Positions 1 through 5,633 are shown, counted from the stretch's first letter. The stretch is DNA of 6,069 nt from JANNGC01 sp043758205 (GCA_043758205.1 JAYVNY010000154.1:1-6069); one strand, 5' to 3'. The notes: generated by a model from the sequence alone, not told the origin. Program-made: numbers and translations.

Positions 1-689
1 CGCTCTTCCTTTTCGAGAATCTGTCGCCGCGCTTCATCGCCGATCACGCGCTGGAAATTCCGCACCATCACCGGATACGGATGCGCGCCGTAGGCGGTGC
101 CGAGAATGTAGTGCGTGCTGCGGACGTTCGTGACCCAGTCGCGCATGGCTTCGTTCACCGCCTCCTTCAAAGTCTTCTGCCCTGCGTGAACCGGCACCAC
201 TTCCGCGCCGAGCATCTTCATGCGGAAGACGTTCAAGGCCTGCCGTTCGCAATCCACCGCGCCCATGTAGATGACGCACTTAAACCCGAACATCGCGCTC
301 ACCGTGGCCGTGGCCACGCCGTGCTGGCCCGCGCCGGTCTCGGCAATGATGCGCGTCTTGCCCATGCGTTTCGCGAGCAGGATTTGCCCCATCGCGTTGT
401 TGATCTTGTGCGCGCCGGTGTGATTGAGGTCTTCGCGTTTGAGGTAAATTTTCGCGCCGCCAAGTTCGGCGGTGAGGCGTTCGGCGAAATAGAGCGGCGT
501 GGGGCGTCCGACAAATTCGCGCAGGTAGTAATTCAGTTCGCGTTGAAACTCCGGGTCTTTCTGCGCGCGAAAGTATTCCTCCTCCAGTTGCTGCAACGGG
601 TGCATCAACGTCTCGGGCACGTAACGTCCGCCGTAGGGACCAAAGTGGCCGGCGGCATCGGGCATCTGTTCAGTGGCGACTGCGCTCAT
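1..689 (-). CDS. trpB: Tryptophan synthase beta chain (partial, N-terminal 229 codons)
   Basis: TrpB is a cytoplasmic, pyridoxal-phosphate-dependent enzyme that condenses indole, channelled from TrpA, with L-serine to give L-tryptophan. The reading frame is open from the ATG at 689-687 to the window edge, so the C-terminal part (the family is about 400 residues) lies outside. Family landmarks are all in place: HFGPYGGRYVPETLM near the N-terminus, then GRPTPLYFAERL at about 61-72. The PLP-binding lysine is K95 in HTGAHKINN and the catalytic glutamate is E117 in AETGAGQHG. GTAYGAHPYPVMVRNFQ follows at about 197-213. The start is chosen because it gives the usual short N-terminal extension before GPYGGRYVPE. 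No convincing Shine-Dalgarno sequence precedes it. The gene is divergent from the protease gene at 792. It appears intact as far as visible, and identification is essentially certain. Confidence 0.97.
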   Translation of the reverse strand, partial: MSAVATEQMPDAAGHFGPYGGRYVPETLMHPLQQLEEEYFRAQKDPEFQRELNYYLREFVGRPTPLYFAERLTAELGGAKIYLKREDLNHTGAHKINNAMGQILLAKRMGKTRIIAETGAGQHGVATATVSAMFGFKCVIYMGAVDCERQALNVFRMKMLGAEVVPVHAGQKTLKEAVNEAMRDWVTNVRSTHYILGTAYGAHPYPVMVRNFQRVIGDEARRQILEKEE

Positions 690-791
690 GGGCGGGAAAC
701 TAAAACACGAACTCGCAAAGGCCAAATAACAAAGAAGTCCCACGGTCCATCGCGAGGTTGCCGCCTGCCTTGGAAATCGTAGAGTCCACGC
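690..791. promoter_or_regulatory. Divergent intergenic region between trpB and the HtrA gene
   Basis: These 102 bases separate the trpB start codon (minus strand) from the protease start codon (plus strand), so promoters for both genes must lie here or inside the opposing gene. The part near 700-735 is relatively A-rich, as expected for a promoter. I see no sigma-70 hexamer pair with good spacing on either strand, no trp-leader-like peptide and no obvious attenuator hairpin. The regulatory role is inferred from gene layout alone. Confidence 0.35.
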
Positions 792-1973
792 ATGACGCGC
801 CTCACCCCTGCCCTGCTGCTCGCCGTCGCCGTTTCGTTCACGACGCGCGCGGCGACGAATTCCCCCGCCCTCGACCTCGCGCGGCAGTTGAACAGCGCCT
901 TCGTAGAAGTCGCGGAGACCGTTTCGCCGTCCGTCGTCGTCATTCGCGTGGCCCACAAACCGGGCGGCAAGCTCGACCTCGACGACGAGGACAATCCGTT
1001 CTGGGATTTCATGCCGGAAGAGTTTCGCAAACAGTTCCGCGAGGAGATGGAGAAGCGGCGCAAGGAAGAGGAAGAAGAATCCAAAACCTCGCCGCCGCGC
1101 TTCGATGCTAAAGGCTCGGGCGTCATCATCCAGGAAGACGGCTACATTCTGACGAATTTTCACGTCGTGGAAGACGCGACGAAGATCGAAGTGCGCCTGC
1201 GCGACCGGCGGCGCTTTAGCGCCACGCTGCACGGCAAAGACCCGCTCTCCGATCTGGCGGTGTTAAAGATCAACGCCACCAATCTCCCGGCCGCGAAACT
1301 CGGCGATTCGGATGCGGTGCGCGTGGGCGAATTCGCCGTCGCCATCGGGGCGCCGTTTGAATTCGATTACTCGGTCACCTTCGGCCACATCAGCGCGAAG
1401 GGGCGTTCGCAGGTCGTCCCGTCGCGCGGCCTCCAGTCGCAAGGCGCGAGGATGGATCAGGATTTCCTCCAGACCGACGCGAGCATCAATCCGGGCAACA
1501 GCGGCGGGCCGCTCGTGAATTTGTACGGCGAAGTCATCGGCATCAATACACTCATCCGCGGCCTGCGCACGGGGATTGGTTTCGCCGTGCCGGTGAATCT
1601 GGCCAAGGTGGTTTCAGAAAATCTCATCAAGCACGGAAAATTCCCGCGCCTCTGGCTCGGCATCGGCATCCGCGGTTTGCGCGAGGACGATGAGGCGGAG
1701 GAAAAAGTGGACGGTGTCGAGGATGGCGTGCTCGTCACTTCCATTCAGGAGAACGGCCCGGCCAGCAAGTCCGACTTGAAGCGGCGCGACGTCATCATCT
1801 CCGTTGATGGCAGAAGCGTGGTGACTTCCGCGCAACTGCGGAACGAAGTGCGCCGCAAGCAGGCCGGCAATCCGGTGACGCTGGAAATCATCCGCCAGAG
1901 CAAGCCCATGAGGATCAAGGTGCATCCCGAGGAATGGCCGGAGGTGAAGGGCGCGAAGGACAAGGGCGAGTGA
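792..1973 (+). CDS. htrA: Exported HtrA/DegP-family serine protease with one PDZ domain
   Basis: HtrA-family proteases degrade or refold misfolded envelope proteins in the periplasm. The 393-residue product opens with a signal-peptide-like stretch (residues 1-21, hydrophobic core ALLLAVAVSF, possible cleavage after TRA). The trypsin-like domain spans about 35-275. Its triad is clear: H124 in TNFHVVED, D154 in SDLAVLKI and S237 in GNSGGPLVN. GSGVII sits at 108-113 and GIGFAVPV at 261-268. A single PDZ domain follows at about 285-380, with GVLVTSIQENGPA and DVIISVDG. Between the first beta strand and the catalytic core, where DegP carries its LA loop, residues 57-103 form a highly charged segment containing DNPFWDFMPEEF and a run of Lys/Arg/Glu. 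One PDZ makes it shorter than E. coli DegP. DegP, DegQ and DegS subtypes cannot be told apart here. The ATG at 792 is preferred because it gives the signal peptide. Unlike DegS, it looks cleaved and soluble rather than membrane-anchored. Confidence 0.93.
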   Translation: MTRLTPALLLAVAVSFTTRAATNSPALDLARQLNSAFVEVAETVSPSVVVIRVAHKPGGKLDLDDEDNPFWDFMPEEFRKQFREEMEKRRKEEEEESKTSPPRFDAKGSGVIIQEDGYILTNFHVVEDATKIEVRLRDRRRFSATLHGKDPLSDLAVLKINATNLPAAKLGDSDAVRVGEFAVAIGAPFEFDYSVTFGHISAKGRSQVVPSRGLQSQGARMDQDFLQTDASINPGNSGGPLVNLYGEVIGINTLIRGLRTGIGFAVPVNLAKVVSENLIKHGKFPRLWLGIGIRGLREDDEAEEKVDGVEDGVLVTSIQENGPASKSDLKRRDVIISVDGRSVVTSAQLRNEVRRKQAGNPVTLEIIRQSKPMRIKVHPEEWPEVKGAKDKGE

Positions 1974-1989
1974 CCTGCCTCACGGAATA

Positions 1990-2085
1990 GGAGCGCGGAC
2001 CGCCGAGTCCGCGTGTTCATATCCTCTTCCAAAAAAAGCGATCCTCCGTGGCATGACGATCACGCGGACTCGGCGGTCGCGCTCC
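1990..2085. repeat. Paired inverted-repeat (REP/MITE-like) hairpin element
   Basis: A left arm at 1990-2015 and a right arm at 2061-2085 are reverse complements over 26 and 25 bases; the only difference is one missing C in the right arm. Each arm is itself nearly palindromic: the left reads GCGGAC, six bases, then GTCCGC. The 45-base centre (2016-2060) contains a run of seven A and no gene. Two small palindromes in opposite orientation are the layout of paired REP (BIME-like) units or a miniature non-autonomous element. Similar GGAGCGCGGAC-type arms are, to my recollection, scattered through Verrucomicrobiota genomes. The copy number here cannot be known from this window. It lies 16 bases past the protease stop codon. 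Confidence 0.8.
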
Positions 2086-2099
2086 GTCTTTTCTTTTGT
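2061..2099 (+). terminator. Possible transcription terminator after the HtrA gene
   Basis: The GC-rich right arm of the inverted repeat can fold by itself (GCGGAC pairing imperfectly with GTCGC) or pair with the left arm. It is followed at 2087-2099 by a T-rich tract, TCTTTTCTTTTGT. GC-rich stem plus T-rich tail is the form of an intrinsic terminator for rightward transcription, and it sits between two transcription units. The stem is imperfect and the tract is interrupted, so this is a modest call; the repeat may have been co-opted. Confidence 0.3.
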
Positions 2100-2130
2100 C
2101 CCGCGCACGTTCGCTGTTTAGGCTTCCGCC

Positions 2131-2397
2131 ATGACACGCCAGCAAGTTCTGGATCTGTATTTCATGGAAGCGCGCGCGAAGCTCATCGACATCGCGGCCT
2201 TTCTCGACCGCGTGGAGCGCAGCGAAGGCGAGCCGGACTTCCGCCTTGCGGGTTTCACGAACGCGCTGAAGGAACTCAGCGCAGGCGATGCCAAGCGCGC
2301 CAGAAATGTCCTTCTCTCACTGAGTGATCCGACCACTGAATCAATCCCCTCCGCCACCACCAAAGCTGCCTGTGGCGCTTGGCCGGGAATGAGATAA
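2131..2397 (+). CDS. Small protein of unknown function upstream of the EboB-like gene
   Basis: An 88-residue product that I cannot assign to a named family. It is soluble and likely mostly helical. The N-terminal half (about 3-32) reads like an amphipathic helix with LYFMEARAKLIDIAAFLDR. A second helical stretch lies at about 37-66. The tail SDPTTESIP then KAACGAWPG carries a single cysteine, C81. No signal peptide or membrane segment is seen. Codon use matches the neighbouring genes, and the stop is only 18 bases before the EboB-like start, so the two are probably co-transcribed. It is far shorter than EboA proteins as I know them (about 200 residues or more) and shares no motif that I recognise with them. 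It may be a dedicated small partner of the EboB-like hydrolase. Reality of the gene is fairly likely from amino-acid quality and position; function is unknown. Confidence 0.7.
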   Translation: MTRQQVLDLYFMEARAKLIDIAAFLDRVERSEGEPDFRLAGFTNALKELSAGDAKRARNVLLSLSDPTTESIPSATTKAACGAWPGMR

Positions 2398-2415
2398 CCT
2401 CCACCACCTCAACAG

Positions 2416-3225
2416 ATGCGCTACATCGAACCCCACGGCCACATGGTCAGCCGCACGACCGACGACTATCGCGACATGGTCACGGCGGGTTGCGCCGCCG
2501 TCTGCGAGCCGGCGTTCTGGGCGGGGTTCGACCGCAATTCCGTGCAGGGCTTCTACGATTACTTCTGCCAGCTCACCGACCACGAGCCGAAGCGCGCGGC
2601 GAAGTTCGGCCTGCCGCATTACGCCTGGCTCTGCATCAACCCGAAGGAATCCGAGGACGTGAAGCTGGCCGAGGAAGTCATCGGGATCATTCCGCAGTTC
2701 ATGGACAAGCCGAACGTGCTCGGCATCGGCGAAATTGGGCTGAACAAAAATTCCCGCAATGAATTGAAGGTGCTCGAAATGCACATCGACGTGGCGGCGC
2801 GGCACAATCAACTCATCCTCGTCCACACGCCGCATCTCGAAGACAAGCTCAAGGGCACGCGCCTGATCGTGGACGCGCTCAAGAATGACCAACGCATCCA
2901 GCCCGAGCGCGTCATCATTGATCACGTCGAGGAACACACCATTGACGTGGCGCTCGACGCGGGGTTCTGGGCGGGCATGACGCTTTATCCAGACAGCAAA
3001 TGCACCGCCGCCCGGGCCATTGACATGATGGAAAATTACGGCAGCGAGCGCCTGTGGATGAACAGCGCGTGCGATTGGGGCGTGAGCGTGCCACTGGCCG
3101 TGCCCTACGCCGCGCTCGAGATGCGCCGCCGCGGCTACCTCGCCGAGCAGATCGACGACATGATTTTCAAAAACCCCGCGCGCTTCATGGCGCAGTCGCC
3201 GAAGTTCAAGCTGCCCGCCGCATGA
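2416..3225 (+). CDS. eboB: TatD-like metal-dependent hydrolase, EboB type
   Basis: A complete 269-residue amidohydrolase-superfamily TIM barrel of the TatD group. The metal ligands can be followed in order: H7 and H9 in EPHGHM, E106 in GIGEIGLNK, H137 in LVHTPH, H170 in IIDHVEEHT, and D220 in NSACDWG. The opening EPHGHMVSRTTDDY and the SACDWG box fit the EboB branch better than TatD DNases, as far as I recall. EboB is a component of the ebo gene cluster, needed for moving a metabolite precursor to the periplasm in cyanobacteria; its own substrate is not known. Here it follows an 88-aa gene by 18 bases. Its last codons overlap the next gene in an ATGA, indicating translational coupling. No signal peptide is present, so it should be cytoplasmic. 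No Shine-Dalgarno sequence is evident. The TatD-like fold is very sure, the EboB assignment moderately sure and helped by the EboE-like gene downstream. Confidence 0.85.
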   Translation: MRYIEPHGHMVSRTTDDYRDMVTAGCAAVCEPAFWAGFDRNSVQGFYDYFCQLTDHEPKRAAKFGLPHYAWLCINPKESEDVKLAEEVIGIIPQFMDKPNVLGIGEIGLNKNSRNELKVLEMHIDVAARHNQLILVHTPHLEDKLKGTRLIVDALKNDQRIQPERVIIDHVEEHTIDVALDAGFWAGMTLYPDSKCTAARAIDMMENYGSERLWMNSACDWGVSVPLAVPYAALEMRRRGYLAEQIDDMIFKNPARFMAQSPKFKLPAA

Positions 3226-3470
3226 AAACGCAATCGCCAGATACGAGCGTAGAGGCAGAGCAATTCTTGATCGAAAATCTTCGCGCCGCCGGCCCACAGC
3301 GGCGTCTTGACATGGCGCGCGACGCTTCCCGCTCCATCCGGCAACTGGCCTGGAACGGCTTGCGCTTGCGCCATCCCAAAGCGGACGAGAATGAACTTCG
3401 TCGGCGTTACGCCGTCCTGACTTTCGGCGAGCAGGTGGCGGAACAATTGTTTGCCACCGCTGCGACTTGA
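3222..3470 (+). CDS. Small helical protein, partner of the downstream nucleotidyltransferase-like protein
   Basis: The 82-residue product begins at the ATG of an ATGA overlap with the EboB-like gene and stops one base before the next ATG, so it is sandwiched in a tightly coupled operon. The core at about 29-76 contains LDMARDASRSIRQLAWNGLR, then HPKADENELRRRYAVLTFGEQVAEQLF. This has the general form of short helical proteins found beside nucleotidyltransferase-fold genes in many bacteria: an Arg-rich helix, a HP-x-A/W-x-E turn and a final helix with YG/FGE. They are usually annotated as hypothetical. By that arrangement it could be an antitoxin or a regulatory partner of the downstream protein. 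No DNA-binding motif is clear, and there is no signal peptide or membrane segment. The partnership is inferred from gene order and remembered pairing, not shown. Confidence 0.75.
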   Translation: MKTQSPDTSVEAEQFLIENLRAAGPQRRLDMARDASRSIRQLAWNGLRLRHPKADENELRRRYAVLTFGEQVAEQLFATAAT

Positions 3471-3471
3471 A

Positions 3472-4062
3472 ATGTTCCCACCCAACGCTGATTTGATTCA
3501 AAGCACTCGCGAAGTCATCGCGCTGTTTGAGGCCTTGGAAATTCCCTACTGCGTTGGTGGCTCGCTGGCTTCCAGCGTGCATGGGATTCCACGCGCCACC
3601 ATTGACGGAGATGTGGTGGCCGAGTTGCAACTCCGCCATTGCCGCCCGCTGGCCGACGGTCTGTCAGAAAAATTTCTCGTCTCACTCGAAGCCATTATTG
3701 AAGCCGTGCATCATCAGAAAAGTTTTAATGCCATCCATCGCGAAAATTTGGTGAAGGTGGACGTGTTCGCGGTGGAGGCACGCGGCTGGCAGCAGAGCCA
3801 GATGCAACGCCGGATGCTGAGTCCGCTGGGCAGTGAGGACAGCGCCCCGGTTTTTCTCGCCACGCCCGAGGACACCATTCTTGCCAAGCTCGACTGGTAT
3901 CGCCTCGGCGGCGGCACGTCCGACCGCCAATGGGGCGACGTGCTGGGCGTGATCAAGGTGCAGGGCGAAATCCTGGATGTGAATTACCTGCGTCATTGGG
4001 CCGGGCATTTGCACCTGACAGACTTGCTTGAGCGGGCACTAGATGAAGGTGGGCAATCCTGA
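3472..4062 (+). CDS. Nucleotidyltransferase-fold protein (MNT/AbiEii-like superfamily)
   Basis: The 196-residue product carries the hallmark of the polymerase-beta nucleotidyltransferase superfamily. GGS (29-31) opens GGSLASSVHGIPRATIDGD, leading to the D45-x-D47 pair, with the third metal aspartate at D97 in VKVDVF. All three acidic residues are present, so it may be active. Further conserved-looking blocks are FLATPEDTILAKLDWYRLGG (about 128-147) and DRQWGDVLGVIKVQG (about 151-165). They match a widespread family usually called hypothetical or nucleotidyltransferase-like; the precise family number is not certain. Members of this superfamily include AMP-adding or NMP-adding toxins and antitoxins as well as small-molecule enzymes. 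The ATG at 3472 is preferred over an in-frame TTG at 3451, because it starts one base after the stop of the preceding small gene. With that gene it forms a two-gene cassette lying between eboB and eboE. Substrate unknown. Confidence 0.82.
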   Translation: MFPPNADLIQSTREVIALFEALEIPYCVGGSLASSVHGIPRATIDGDVVAELQLRHCRPLADGLSEKFLVSLEAIIEAVHHQKSFNAIHRENLVKVDVFAVEARGWQQSQMQRRMLSPLGSEDSAPVFLATPEDTILAKLDWYRLGGGTSDRQWGDVLGVIKVQGEILDVNYLRHWAGHLHLTDLLERALDEGGQS

Positions 4063-4141
4063 TTTTTCGACGCGGCAATTCGGGACGAGCCGCCGCAAAA
4101 TCTTCTCCGCCACTTCGCTCTCTCATGTTTAATTCAACGCC

Positions 4142-5311
4142 ATGCAATTGAATCATGGCCTGCACCTGGCCTACTGCACCAACATTCATCGCGGCGAATC
4201 ATGGGCGCAGACGTTTGACACCCTGAAGCAATACACGCTAGTGGTGCGCGACAAGGTGTCGAAGGGGAAGCCTTACGCCATCGGACTGCGCCTCGGCGCG
4301 GATGCGGCGAAGGAGTTGAGCGACGCGGCGACGTTGGCGGATTTCCGCCGGTGGCTGGACCGGGAGAATTGCTACGTCTTCACCATTAACGGATTTCCTT
4401 ACGGCAAGTTCCACGGCACGCGCGTGAAGGAACAGGTCTATCAGCCGGACTGGACCACGGACGAGCGCGTGGATTACACGAACCTGCTCTTCGATCTGCT
4501 CGCGCAAATTGTGCCCGATGGCGTCGAGGGCAGCGTCAGCACCGTGCCGGGTTCGTTCAAGGAATTCATCACCAGCCAGGCGCAGGTGCAGGCCATGCGC
4601 GACAACGTGTGGCGCACGATTGAACATGTCGCGCGACTTTCGCAACGCACCGGGCGCAAGCTGCATCTCGGGCTGGAGCCGGAGCCGCTGTGCTTTCTCG
4701 AAACGAGTTCGGAGACGGCGATGTTCTTCGACCAGTTGCGCGAGGAGCATCCGGGCGACTCGCGGCTGCGCGATCATTTGGGCGTGAATTACGACACCTG
4801 CCATCTGGCGGTGGAATACGAGCGCCCGGCCAACGTGCTGCAACGCTTTCGCGAGCACGACATCCGCATCAGCAAGCTGCATTTCAGTTCCGCGCTCAAG
4901 GTGCTGGCCGACGCGGTGACGCGGGCGGCGCTGCAAGGCTTTTGCGAGCCGGTGTATTTCCACCAAGTCATCGAACGCTCGGCGGATGGCGCGCTTACTC
5001 GCTATCGCGACCTAGACGACGCACTCAATACTCAACTCTCCACAGTCAACTCGCCGCCCGAATGGCGCATTCATTTCCACGTCCCGCTGCATTGCGCGCC
5101 CACGCCGCTGTTCCACACCACGAGTGATCATCTGCTCGGCGTGATGGATGCGCTCGCCGCCGACCCGACGCTCTGCTCGCACCTCGAGATGGAGACTTAC
5201 ACGTGGGAAGTGATGCCGGGCGAGATGAAGAACCGCAGCGTAGTGGACCAGCTCGTGGGCGAATACGAGTGGACGTTGCAGGAGTTGCGGCAGCGCGGGC
5301 TGGCTTCGTAG
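4142..5311 (+). CDS. eboE: Metabolite-traffic TIM-barrel protein EboE
   Basis: A 389-residue protein of the xylose-isomerase/AP-endonuclease-like TIM-barrel class, close to the usual EboE length. Recognisable blocks in order are LHLAYCTNIHRGESW (7-21), TINGFPYGKFHG (81-92), LGLEPEPLCFLE (176-187), GVNYDTCHLAVEYE (214-227), KLHFSSALKV (245-254), RIHFHVPLH (309-317) and HLEMETYTWEVMP (347-359). E179 or E181, H221, H247, H313 and E349 or E351 are candidate metal or substrate ligands. EboE acts with EboA-D and EboF in export of a secondary-metabolite precursor; its reaction is not established. A 79-base gap with no recognisable gene separates it from the nucleotidyltransferase gene. Two oddities: residues 295-304 are encoded by degenerate 7-base repeats, and the stop codon lies in the arm of an intergenic inverted repeat, so the natural C-terminus may have been changed. 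It lacks a signal peptide. Confidence 0.87.
   Translation: MQLNHGLHLAYCTNIHRGESWAQTFDTLKQYTLVVRDKVSKGKPYAIGLRLGADAAKELSDAATLADFRRWLDRENCYVFTINGFPYGKFHGTRVKEQVYQPDWTTDERVDYTNLLFDLLAQIVPDGVEGSVSTVPGSFKEFITSQAQVQAMRDNVWRTIEHVARLSQRTGRKLHLGLEPEPLCFLETSSETAMFFDQLREEHPGDSRLRDHLGVNYDTCHLAVEYERPANVLQRFREHDIRISKLHFSSALKVLADAVTRAALQGFCEPVYFHQVIERSADGALTRYRDLDDALNTQLSTVNSPPEWRIHFHVPLHCAPTPLFHTTSDHLLGVMDALAADPTLCSHLEMETYTWEVMPGEMKNRSVVDQLVGEYEWTLQELRQRGLAS
5024..5051 (+). repeat. Degenerate heptamer tandem repeat inside eboE
   Basis: Four consecutive 7-base units read CTCAATA, CTCAACT, CTCCACA and GTCAACT. They encode LNTQLSTVN and part of the next serine (residues 295-304), a low-complexity Thr/Ser/Asn stretch unlike the surrounding protein. 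It sits at a plausible loop between DLDDA and EWRIHFHVP. Heptamer arrays of this CTCAACT type are known to me as simple repeats in Verrucomicrobiota and, in other forms, cyanobacteria. Four units make 28 bases, and the frame stays open. Confidence 0.65.
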
Positions 5312-5393
5312 CGGCGGCTCGGCAGAGCGCCGCCAACTCATCTTCGTGACGACTGGGGGAAAAATTACCGGCGCTCTGCCGAGACGCCCCTAC
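5308..5393. repeat. Second paired inverted-repeat (REP/MITE-like) element, overlapping the eboE stop
   Basis: The left arm at 5308-5332 and right arm at 5369-5393 are reverse complements with 23 of 25 positions matching; the inner 20-base arms (5313-5332 and 5369-5388) match at 19. The shared core is CTCGGCAGAGCGCCG. The left arm also folds on itself (GCTC-GGCA-GAGC). The spacer of 36 bases holds a short A-rich stretch, like the element at 1990-2085. The left arm includes the TAG stop codon of eboE at 5309-5311. The right arm ends six bases before the stop of the LuxR remnant. It may also act as a bidirectional terminator between the convergent genes, though no clear T tract follows. Confidence 0.78.
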
Positions 5394-5398
5394 CCCAA

Positions 5399-5546
5399 CT
5401 ACTCGCGAACCTTCTCCACCACCGTGGAACGCGCATAAAGCATCGCGGCCTCGGTGCGCGTGTAGATGTTGAGCTTGGTGAAAATACGGTCGAGGTAGTT
5501 CTGCGCTGTCTTGGCGGTAGGCCGAGCGGGCGGCGACCTCATTGTC
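5399..5546 (-). pseudogene. Frameshifted remnant of a LuxR-type HTH output domain
   Basis: On the minus strand the frame ending at the TAG 5401-5399 reads AKTAQNYLDRIFTKLNIYTR, then TEAAMLYARSTVVEKVRE. This is the C-terminal half of a GerE/LuxR helix-turn-helix: recognition helix region followed by the R-I-F-x-K-L-x-x-x-T-R-x-E-A signature. Just upstream, in another frame at 5546-5526, DNEVAAR gives the preceding helix (the usual form is N-K-E-I-A-x-x-L). Joining the two needs a 2-base deletion or equivalent near 5513-5525. Further upstream no LTxRE box, receiver domain or start can be found in a consistent frame; 5547-5633 yields nothing I recognise on either strand. The full-length ancestor was probably a NarL/LuxR response regulator of about 200 residues. 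A single sequencing indel could explain the frameshift, but not the missing N-terminal part. Confidence 0.6.
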
Positions 5547-5633
5547 AGCCTCAACGTCACCGCCAAACTTGGTGAACAGGCTCGAAATTTTGCGGCACAA
5601 GACGGCGAGGTATTGGAGGTAAAGAGTTTTTGA

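Noticed and set aside
81..782. A 233-codon open frame on the plus strand
   Set aside because: Antisense to trpB, whose identity is certain; composition is typical of a shadow frame.
3451..3471. TTG at 3451 as the start of the nucleotidyltransferase gene
   Set aside because: It would overlap the preceding gene by 20 bases and add residues with no role; the ATG at 3472 sits just after that gene's stop.
2341..3639. A 432-codon open frame on the minus strand
   Set aside because: It lies antisense to the EboB-like gene and its neighbour, whose metal-ligand motifs are clear. The product is rich in His, Arg, Ala and Val with no domain pattern, as expected for a GC-rich antisense frame.
3222..4062. 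Classical MNT/HEPN toxin-antitoxin pair
   Set aside because: The partner protein lacks the HEPN RX4-6H motif and is shorter than HEPN domains, and the gene order alone does not prove a toxin-antitoxin role.
4238..4966. A 242-codon open frame on the minus strand
   Set aside because: Antisense to eboE, with no recognisable motif.
5046..5600. A 184-codon minus-strand frame spanning the second inverted repeat
   Set aside because: Only its first part (DNEVAAR) makes sense, as a piece of the LuxR remnant; the rest is antisense to eboE and reads through the repeat.
5498..5633. Plus-strand frame reading GGDLIVSLNVTAKLGEQA and on to VLEVKSF, then stop
   Set aside because: The amino-acid run looks reasonable, but it has no start after the upstream stop, is under 50 codons and overlaps the better-supported minus-strand LuxR signature. 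It remains possible as another gene fragment.
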